A stretch of 18,372 bases of DNA, taken from NCBI GenBank assembly GCA_910587495.1, contig CAJUMT010000050.1, positions 1 to 18,372 of the forward strand, in the 5' to 3' direction. How positions within the stretch are numbered: the first letter of the stretch is position 1; every line of letters starts with the position of its first letter. The notes under the pieces are model-generated. The model was given only the letters and a program-made list of their open reading frames with translations, made no database searches and was not told where the DNA came from. Source of the DNA: an uncultured Lachnospiraceae bacterium (GTDB taxonomy: Bacteria > Bacillota_A > Clostridia > Lachnospirales > Lachnospiraceae). This document shows positions 1 through 5,100 of the stretch, piece by piece. Position numbers and translations under genes: made by a program.

Positions 1-2
1 CA

Positions 3-110
3 AAAGCAACAGCAGGGAATCTGCGCAATTTGGGAATGGATGCTGATACGATTGCTCAGGTACTTGATGTGAATGTTGCTCTTGTTAAGCAGTGGTTTGT
101 GGAAAAATAA
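3..110 (+). pseudogene. C-terminal end of an Rpn-type nuclease/transposase (cut by window start)
   Basis: An open frame enters from the left edge and ends at TAA 108-110. It encodes 35 residues ending GMDADTIAQVLDV...VKQWFVEK. This tail (a short helix-turn-helix-like stretch 'MDADTIAQVLDV' followed by a Trp/Phe-rich end) is typical, from memory, of the C-terminus of Rpn-family PD-(D/E)XK 'recombination-promoting nuclease/putative transposase' proteins, which are very abundant in Lachnospiraceae. The catalytic part lies outside the window, so I cannot say whether the gene is intact upstream. A diverged copy of the same tail lies at 1091-1192 without any upstream coding part, so rearrangement has occurred here. 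The family call is a recollection from a short tail. Confidence 0.55.
33..107 (+). repeat. Direct repeat, copy 1 (Rpn C-terminal coding segment)
   Basis: This 75-base segment starts at GGAATGGATGCTGATACG and matches 1091-1165 at 69 of 75 positions by my count. Both copies encode GMDADTIAQVLDVNV-LVKQWF-EK in an open frame, and most differences are silent third-position changes. That points to two diverged homologous genes or gene ends rather than a fresh target-site duplication. Confidence 0.85.
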
Positions 111-154
111 GCGTGATATTTGCTCGATAAGCATTTTTTGTAAATTCGCTTAAA

Positions 155-183
155 CGGAACGACTATTCCGCTCGCGCGGAGCG
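155..183. repeat. GC-rich palindromic cluster in AT-rich DNA
   Basis: Two small inverted repeats lie side by side: CGGAA 155-159 with TTCCG 166-170, and TCCGC 167-171 with GCGGA 176-180 (alternative pairing CGCTC 169-173 with GAGCG 179-183). This GC island sits immediately upstream of the TnpB relic, in otherwise AT-rich sequence. Subterminal hairpins are a property of IS200/IS605 ends, so it may be an old element end, but no boundary can be fixed from one copy. Confidence 0.35.
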
Positions 184-198
184 AGGCTATTTCGTTTT

Positions 199-466
199 AA
201 ACGGCAAAGTATAGAACAAAAACTTTATCAAAGGATAGATAATATCCATACTGATTATATGAACAAATGCGTAAATAAAATTGTGAAAACCAAGCCGTCT
301 TACATTACCATTGAAGAGTTAAATGTATCAGGGATGATGAAAAACAGGCATCTCTCCAGAGCGGTTGTTTTACAGAAGTTTTATGGGGTTCAGGGTGAAA
401 TTAGAGGCAGAATGTAAGGGGGCAGGGATTGAATTAAGGATTGCAGGCAAGTGGTATCCGTCAAGT
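199..466 (+). pseudogene. IS200/IS605-family TnpB (OrfB) relic, internal fragment with a frameshift
   Basis: From about 199 a frame reads KRQSIEQKLYQRIDNIHTDYMNKCVNKIVKTKPSYITIEELNVSGMMKNRHLSRAVVLQKFYG. This is the central TnpB region containing the conserved 'ITIE-L-V-GM-KN-HLS-A' block, whose glutamate belongs to the RuvC-like active site. The frame then stops at TAA 414-416. A shift at the GGGG run near 385-388 restores homology in the next frame (GFRVKLEAECKGAGIELRIAGKWYPSS), ending at 466. The N-terminal half, the zinc-finger region and the last catalytic Asp are missing, so the gene is dead. The surviving 3' frame is fused by chance to the next gene, because no stop lies between them before the RBS at 467-472. 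Confidence 0.85.
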
Positions 467-472
467 AGGAGG
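467..472 (+). promoter_or_regulatory. Ribosome binding site AGGAGG that decides the start of the next gene
   Basis: A perfect AGGAGG lies 6 bases before ATG 479-481. A longer open frame begins at 365, but its first 38 codons translate to TnpB debris. The RBS position shows that the true start is 479. Confidence 0.8.
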
Positions 473-478
473 AATATT

Positions 479-1006
479 ATGAAAACACTGGAAGCCACAC
501 TGGATGAAAATGGCAATCAGGTTGTTATTCTGCCGGACATTATTTTTTCGGGCAAACAGAATATTGACTGGAATGAGGTGGAGAAGTATCTGGAACGCTT
601 TGTCGGGGAATGGGCGGAAATAGCGGAGGTTGGAGACATTATTTATCTGGGAAAAGACTTTCCGGATGAATATGCTGGTTCAAAATATACAAGGAAAATG
701 AAAGGCGGCAGGGCAAAGGCGAAAGCCAATGCGGCACAGGGCATTCGTGAAATGGTGGGGATTGCAACGGATAAAAAGTTCCAGGAGAACAGGAAAGGGA
801 AACATTTCGGTGATGCCGCTAACGGCTGGTATTACTACACAACGCGGTTTGCCATACCGATATATGATAATGATGTGAAAACGGAAAACTATAATATTTA
901 TTCCGGCTGCCTGGTGGTAAACTGTACGGGGAAAGGGAAGATGTACCTGTATGATTTGGTGGATATAAAAAAAGAAGCGAGTAACCCACTCAGGACTAAC
1001 AGGTAG
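479..1006 (+). CDS. Orphan 175-residue protein, possibly a BECR-fold (phage/polymorphic toxin) nuclease relative
   Basis: The protein starts MKTLEATLDENGNQVVILPDIIF behind a perfect RBS. It has no signal peptide or membrane segment. The centre is rich in Lys, Arg and Ala (KYTRKMKGGRAKAKANAAQG). The C-terminal half carries GKHFGDAANGWYYYTTRFAIPIYD, NIYSGCLVVNC and MYLYDLVDIKKEASNPL. From memory, a 'GWYRY-SRFA-PVY ... Y.G.LVV ... KLYLYDI-.IKKE.S.PL' block occurs at the ends of MuF/large polyvalent phage-type proteins and has been placed with barnase-EndoU-ColicinE5/D-RelE-like nucleases. I infer a possible relationship and cannot verify it. The gene lies between a TnpB relic and Rpn debris, with no evident immunity partner. 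After the TAG stop the same frame stays open for 25 more codons to TGA 1082-1084, so the C-terminus may have been shortened by a nonsense change. Real gene: likely. Function: uncertain. Confidence 0.65.
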   Translation: MKTLEATLDENGNQVVILPDIIFSGKQNIDWNEVEKYLERFVGEWAEIAEVGDIIYLGKDFPDEYAGSKYTRKMKGGRAKAKANAAQGIREMVGIATDKKFQENRKGKHFGDAANGWYYYTTRFAIPIYDNDVKTENYNIYSGCLVVNCTGKGKMYLYDLVDIKKEASNPLRTNR

Positions 1007-1052
1007 CCAGTGGTACAAAACCGCCTCTCTTTGCTTAAAAGAATACCACTGG
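1007..1052. terminator. Inverted repeat just after the orphan gene, possible weak terminator or stem-loop
   Basis: CCAGTGGTA 1007-1015 is perfectly complementary to TACCACTGG 1044-1052, with a 28-base loop. It starts at the base after the TAG stop. A short T-rich run (CCTTTTTTGC, 1070-1079) lies 18 bases beyond the stem, too far for a classical intrinsic terminator. It could protect the 3' end, or it may be a leftover palindrome from rearrangement. Confidence 0.35.
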
Positions 1053-1090
1053 GCAGAAAATTTGTCAATCCTTTTTTGCTTTGATATAGG

Positions 1091-1192
1091 GGAATGGATG
1101 CTGATACGATTGCGCAGGTGCTTGATGTGAATGTTGTTCTTGTTAAGCAATGGTTTGCGGAAAAGAAGAACACAGTGCGATATCAGTCATGA
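1091..1192 (+). pseudogene. Second Rpn C-terminal remnant (headless)
   Basis: This reads GMDADTIAQVLDVNVVLVKQWFAEKKNTVRYQS and ends at TGA 1190-1192. It is a diverged copy of the tail at 33-110 with a slightly longer C-terminus. The frame is closed upstream by TGA 1082-1084 and there is no start codon with an RBS, so it is a detached gene end. Segment 1091-1165 is copy 2 of the direct repeat. With copy 1 it brackets the TnpB relic and the orphan gene, consistent with insertion or recombination between related Rpn genes. Confidence 0.65.
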
Positions 1193-1224
1193 ATTAGAAT
1201 TGTAATAAAGCGTCAGAGGTTATT

Positions 1225-1818
1225 ATGAGAGACAAAACATACAAAAAATTAGAGAAATACGCGGGATATGTCGGAACAGAGCAATTATTAAAAGATGGTT
1301 TCACCAACAAACAGATTGCCTGTTTTGTAGAAGAACAGCTCTTGGAAAGAGTCTGCCATGGCTATTACTGGGTGACAAAATCCTTCTGTGAAAAACCTGG
1401 ATCGTACAAGGCGATCGAGGTCTGCCTTAGCGATCCCAGGGCGGTCATATGTGCGGACAGCGCATGTTTTTATCTTGGTCTGATTCAAGAAGAACCAGAG
1501 AAACTTTCAGTTGCAACCAGCCGAAATGACCGCAGCAGCATACGGGTGACATTTCCGATTAAAAGACATTATTTTTCACAGAGCGATTTTTTTCAGAGCA
1601 GCCGTAAAATTACCTCGGATTTTGGCGACTATAATATTTTCGATATTGACAGAAGTGTATGCGACTGCATCCGTTTTAAAAAAGACATTGACACTTATGT
1701 TTTTGAACAGATTATAGATAATTATCGTAATCTGGAACATCGGCAGGAAATGCGTATGCAGGAGTACGCCAAAAGGCTGCGGGTCTTTGCAGAAGTAAAA
1801 AGATACTTTGAATCATGA
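1225..1818 (+). CDS. AbiEi-type antitoxin/transcriptional regulator (type IV toxin-antitoxin family)
   Basis: The protein has 197 residues. The N-terminal 60 or so (MRDKTYKKLEKYAGYVGTEQLLKDGFTNKQIACFVEEQLLERVCHGYYWV) have the layout of the AbiEi winged-helix domain: a 'G.....LL..G.....I..L...G.L.R...G.Y' pattern ending in an aromatic wing. Downstream 'KAIEVCLSDPRAVICADSACFYLGL' and 'FDIDRSVCDCIRFKKDID' match the C-terminal antitoxin domain. In this family AbiEi binds inverted repeats and neutralises the AbiEii nucleotidyltransferase toxin. The start ATG 1225 has a modest AGAGG at 1215-1219. No AbiEii follows. The next gene is a different, broken minimal nucleotidyltransferase with its own promoter, so this is an orphan antitoxin-like regulator, or one whose partner was lost. 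A terminator follows it. Confidence 0.7.
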   Translation: MRDKTYKKLEKYAGYVGTEQLLKDGFTNKQIACFVEEQLLERVCHGYYWVTKSFCEKPGSYKAIEVCLSDPRAVICADSACFYLGLIQEEPEKLSVATSRNDRSSIRVTFPIKRHYFSQSDFFQSSRKITSDFGDYNIFDIDRSVCDCIRFKKDIDTYVFEQIIDNYRNLEHRQEMRMQEYAKRLRVFAEVKRYFES

Positions 1819-1841
1819 GAGTGGCAATCTATTATACATAG

Positions 1842-1873
1842 CTTCCGGATATGTTGCTGTCCGGGAGTTTTTT
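1842..1873 (+). terminator. Intrinsic terminator after the AbiEi-type gene
   Basis: CTTCCGGA 1842-1849 pairs with TCCGGGAG 1860-1867 as an 8-pair stem with one G-U pair and a 10-base loop. A run of six T (1868-1873) follows directly. It lies 24 bases after the TGA stop, so it separates the AbiEi-type gene from the downstream nucleotidyltransferase transcription unit. Confidence 0.75.
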
Positions 1874-1907
1874 GTTGAAAGGACAGGAAACAGGCAGTCA
1901 TGTAAAA

Positions 1908-1963
1908 CTTGTAAAAAAAGTGTCTATAGCGTATAATAGGGAAAAGTATAACACTTTTACAAG
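1908..1963 (+). promoter_or_regulatory. Sigma-A promoter embedded in an inverted-repeat operator
   Basis: TTGTAA (1909-1914) and TATAAT (1932-1937) are separated by 17 bases, a near-consensus vegetative promoter for the nucleotidyltransferase relic starting at 1985. CTTGTAAAA...GTGT (1908-1923) on the upstream side is mirrored by ACACTTTTACAAG (1951-1963) downstream, with three extra A in the left arm. The left arm overlaps the -35 box and the right arm falls at or just after the expected transcription start, the classical layout of an autoregulated toxin-antitoxin operator. Which protein would bind is unknown. The neighbouring AbiEi-type regulator is the obvious candidate. Confidence 0.65.
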
Positions 1964-1984
1964 TGGTATGAAAGGAATGTTGTC

Positions 1985-2339
1985 ATGCAGGAATTATTAC
2001 TGACAGATAATGAAATAAATAAATTAAAAAAAGAAGCCGTTTTTTTAGTATGTAAATTGATGAAAACAGATTTAGTGGAAGTGATTTTGTATGGTTCATG
2101 CGCACGGGGCGATTATACCGGAGATTCAGATGTGGATATAGCATTAAATTACTAAATGTGATCGTATGGAAGGCAAAAAATATGATGACGGTTTGGATAT
2201 GATTGCGACTCGGTTGGCCATGAAATATTTTGCTATCGTTAATTTTGTGTGTCTGCCATACGAAGAATATACGGAAAAAAAGGTGTGGTATGCATATTTC
2301 CGTAATATTGAGAATGAAGGAGAAATACTTTATGGATGA
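1985..2339 (+). pseudogene. Minimal nucleotidyltransferase (MNT-type toxin-antitoxin component), frameshifted
   Basis: From ATG 1985 the frame reads MQELLLTDNEINKLKKEAVFLVCKLMKTDL, then VEVILYGSCARGDYTGDSDVDIALNY, and stops at TAA 2153-2155. GSCARGDYTGDSDVD is the pol-beta nucleotidyltransferase signature GSxxxGxxxxxSDxD, with both catalytic Asp present. Shifting the frame at about 2147-2151 restores a normal C-terminal half (TKCDRMEGKKYDDGLDMIATRLAMKYFAIVNFVCLPYEEY...KKVWYAYFRNIENEGEILYG), ending at TGA 2337-2339. The full protein would be about 117 residues, the usual size of MNT proteins that pair with HEPN toxins. A single indel has therefore broken the gene while its promoter and operator stay well preserved. 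The break is recent, or it is a sequencing error. Confidence 0.8.
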
Positions 2340-2436
2340 TGAGTATGCATATATTCTTGTTAAAACAGGTGAAAAATGCGGGATATATAGCACAAAAAGT
2401 GGAAAAATATATTTCTCAAAAACAGTTTCTAAATAA
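2332..2436 (+). pseudogene. Possible remnant of a HEPN partner, 34 codons
   Basis: ATG 2332 overlaps the end of the nucleotidyltransferase frame (ATGGATGA), the coupling often seen between MNT and HEPN genes. It begins MDDEYAYILVKTGEKCGIYS and ends at TAA 2434-2436. HEPN proteins of such pairs run to well over 100 residues and start with a comparable acidic/aromatic helix. Only the first few residues could fit, the rest is unrecognisable, and the reading frame switches in quality. The call rests mainly on position, so confidence is low. Confidence 0.3.
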
Positions 2437-2477
2437 GCAAGCGGATTAGTAAGATATAGATCTTCCCGAGGTGAACA

Positions 2478-5087
2478 ATGGAACCAACACATATTTATCT
2501 AAGAAAATATTTACTCCCCTGGGTGGTTTTTTGTCTGGTGATCACGATGGCTGGAATCCTGATACCGGTCAGGGAGACGCGTTCTCTGGGTTTGGAAGGC
2601 GCGAACCAGGCGAACCTTCGCGCGCATACGGAAGAGCTGACCGAGGGCAGGCTTTTGGAGTTTACGCTGGATTTGCCTTCTGACACGTCGAAGGAGATCG
2701 GATTTTTCTTTACGGTTAATCAACATACGTTTACTACTGGTGTGCTGCATCTGTCTGCCTTGGAGGAAGGTACGTTGCTGGAAGACAAGTCTTTCCCGTT
2801 AAAAGACCTGACAGAAGACCAGTTTTTATTTCTACCGTTAGGCGAGGCGGCACGGGCTGCGGATACGCTTACCGTGCATTTGTACAGTGATGCGCTCTCT
2901 CAGGGGCCGTCCGTCTGGCTGAATGAGACGACGATAACGCCCGGGGGCGCATCTTTTGATGGTGTGCCTTTGTCCCAGAGCCTGGTCTATAATCTGACCT
3001 ATACTGTACAGGTGCATCATTACCAGAAGCCCGTTCTGATCGGACTGATTCTTCTGTTTGTCGGGATCGGCGTATATAGTGTGGGCGGTTTTGTCCCCGG
3101 AGTAAGGAAAAGCCGGAAGGGACAGGCCTCCTGGTTTGTTATGCCGTCTGTAAAAGAGGTTCTTTTTTTAATGGCAGCGGGTCTTTTGACGGCGGTTTTA
3201 TTTTTTTATCTGTATGATACTCAGATTCGCATCGCTCAGAATACCACAGAGAAAGCTTCGGTACTTAAATCTGACGGAGGTACTCTGCTGGTGAATAAAG
3301 CGCATGCGACTGTCAGCCAGATTGTAAAGCCTAAAGAGGACAGTCTGACAGGATTGGGTGTTCCTTTTTATCTGCAGGAGGGCGTTGCCTTGACAGAGGG
3401 AACCATGCATGCGAAGGTGACAGACCTGACGCTCAAAGGTGTTATGTGCGAGACGGATATTCAAGCGTCCCGTTTCATTTCCGGAGAGTATATCGGGCTT
3501 CTTTTTGACGAATCCCAGACAGGCGTGCAGGATCATGTATATCGGATAGATTTGACCTTTTCGCCGGAGTTATGGGACAGCGGCCTTGCGGTCATGACCA
3601 GCGCGGAAGGCTTATGTGTGAACGCATATCTGTATTTTAATATATTTTTGAAAAAATTTTTCTTCTTTATATTCTTGGGCGTGGAACTCTTTTTGTGCAT
3701 TTTCTGGTATATGGCTTTTGTGTACAGGGCGTCTTTGGAAAATGTGTTCCTGGTAACGATTCTTTTTTTCGGGCTGGTTTATAATGTGATGCTGACGCCC
3801 CAGATGGTGCCGGACGAGGCGAAACATATAGATATGGCCTACAGATACAGCAATGAATTGTTGGGTTACGAGTCTTTAGGGGATATGAAATGTCTGATGC
3901 GCGCCGATGACGCGGCTTTGGAATTTACGGCTTCTCCTTCCTTTGCAAATTATCGGAATATTTATTATGGCCTGTTTTCCCAAGTACAGGACAGTTCTAT
4001 GGTGGAAGCCCAGGTCAGCAGTAATATAGAAGGCAGCTTTTTTCTGTATGCACCGGCGGTATTAGGCATGACTCTGGCCAGAATGCTTGGATGGGGAACG
4101 GTTCCCATGCTTTTATTTGCCCGTTATCTGACTCTGGCTGTATTTGCCCTTTTGACATATTTTGGAATGAAGCGCCTGCCTTTTGGTAAAATGACATTGT
4201 TTGTTCTGGCGGTTTTACCGGTTAATATGCAGCAGTGTACTTCTTTTTCCCATGACGCCATGGTGCATGGAATTTTGTTTTTCTATTGTTGTCTGTGTCT
4301 GCAGGCGATTTTTTCCAGGGAACGCCTTACGGGACAGAGGATGCTGCTTCTCTTTTTAACAGAGTTCTTTCTTATATATTGCAAGAGCGGAAGCTACGCG
4401 CCTTTGTGTATTCTGCCCTGTCTGATTCCGCCGGACTGTTATGGCAGCCGGAAAAGAAAGATGATGGGGATGGTTTCTCTTATGAGTATTCCGGTCTTGG
4501 CGTTTTTTATGAAAAATGTGCAGATGATGACCGGGATTGTATCCACAACGGCGGCGACCAGCGTGGTCAGCACCGGGAACGGGGCGGAATACCTGACCGG
4601 TTATACAGTCGGATATTTCTTAAAAGACCCACTGGAGCTGATCTATATGATGGCAAATACATTTTTTGACAAGACGGGTTTTTATCTGGAATCCTTGATC
4701 GGTTATAAGCTTGGCTGGGTGGAGATTGAGACATCCATGATGATGGTATTGTTGTTCTGGTTTTTGCTCTTTTTGTCTGTCTGCGACCGAAGTGAGGACA
4801 GGATTCATATCCATAAGGGGCAGAGGTTTTGGATTATTTTTGCCTGTTTGGGCTGTACGGGACTCATCCTTATGGGCATGCTGCTTCAATGGACGCCTAT
4901 GGGGCATGTCTCTGTAGAAGGTGTGCAGGGACGGTATTTCCTCCCGTTTATGCCTGTACTTTTGACGGCATGCAAAAATCGGGTTGTGGTATTAAAAGGG
5001 CGTATTGACCGGGGAATCGCAGTCGCGGCAGTGACAGGGCAGTTGCTGACGCTGGCCTGTATGATTCGGCAGGTGACCATGGTTTAG
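2478..5087 (+). CDS. DUF2142-type large polytopic membrane protein of a surface-glycan cluster
   Basis: The 869-residue protein starts at ATG 2478 behind GAGGTG (2468-2473). A membrane segment at about 13-30 is followed by a beta-rich extracytoplasmic region (about 40-182) and membrane segments at about 185-204 and 226-246. A second extracytoplasmic region (about 250-385) leads to a C-terminal bundle of roughly ten helices. At the start of the bundle VTILFFGLVYNVMLTPQMVPDEAKHIDMAYRYSN carries the PDE-x-x-H motif (445-450), the acidic motif typical of DUF2142 and resembling the first-loop acidic motifs of GT-C enzymes. The exact reaction of DUF2142 proteins is not established. They occur in teichoic-acid and capsule loci and may transfer or modify lipid-linked sugars outside the membrane. 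A flippase follows 13 bases after the stop. Sequence character becomes clearly more GC-rich here than in the debris upstream. Confidence 0.75.
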   Translation: MEPTHIYLRKYLLPWVVFCLVITMAGILIPVRETRSLGLEGANQANLRAHTEELTEGRLLEFTLDLPSDTSKEIGFFFTVNQHTFTTGVLHLSALEEGTLLEDKSFPLKDLTEDQFLFLPLGEAARAADTLTVHLYSDALSQGPSVWLNETTITPGGASFDGVPLSQSLVYNLTYTVQVHHYQKPVLIGLILLFVGIGVYSVGGFVPGVRKSRKGQASWFVMPSVKEVLFLMAAGLLTAVLFFYLYDTQIRIAQNTTEKASVLKSDGGTLLVNKAHATVSQIVKPKEDSLTGLGVPFYLQEGVALTEGTMHAKVTDLTLKGVMCETDIQASRFISGEYIGLLFDESQTGVQDHVYRIDLTFSPELWDSGLAVMTSAEGLCVNAYLYFNIFLKKFFFFIFLGVELFLCIFWYMAFVYRASLENVFLVTILFFGLVYNVMLTPQMVPDEAKHIDMAYRYSNELLGYESLGDMKCLMRADDAALEFTASPSFANYRNIYYGLFSQVQDSSMVEAQVSSNIEGSFFLYAPAVLGMTLARMLGWGTVPMLLFARYLTLAVFALLTYFGMKRLPFGKMTLFVLAVLPVNMQQCTSFSHDAMVHGILFFYCCLCLQAIFSRERLTGQRMLLLFLTEFFLIYCKSGSYAPLCILPCLIPPDCYGSRKRKMMGMVSLMSIPVLAFFMKNVQMMTGIVSTTAATSVVSTGNGAEYLTGYTVGYFLKDPLELIYMMANTFFDKTGFYLESLIGYKLGWVEIETSMMMVLLFWFLLFLSVCDRSEDRIHIHKGQRFWIIFACLGCTGLILMGMLLQWTPMGHVSVEGVQGRYFLPFMPVLLTACKNRVVVLKGRIDRGIAVAAVTGQLLTLACMIRQVTMV

Positions 5088-5100
5088 GGAAGGAGACAGC

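Noticed and set aside
680..1173. Minus-strand open frames opposite the orphan gene and the Rpn remnant
   Set aside because: They are antisense shadows of the well-supported plus-strand gene, have no RBS and show no recognisable protein features.
2230..2331. N-terminal part of a 68-codon open frame starting at 2230
   Set aside because: It runs in the wrong frame over the C-terminal half of the nucleotidyltransferase relic. Only the part after ATG 2332 could be a separate remnant.
4286..4669. 127-codon open frame inside the DUF2142-type gene
   Set aside because: It is an out-of-frame overlap with a long, clearly coding membrane protein and resembles no known family.
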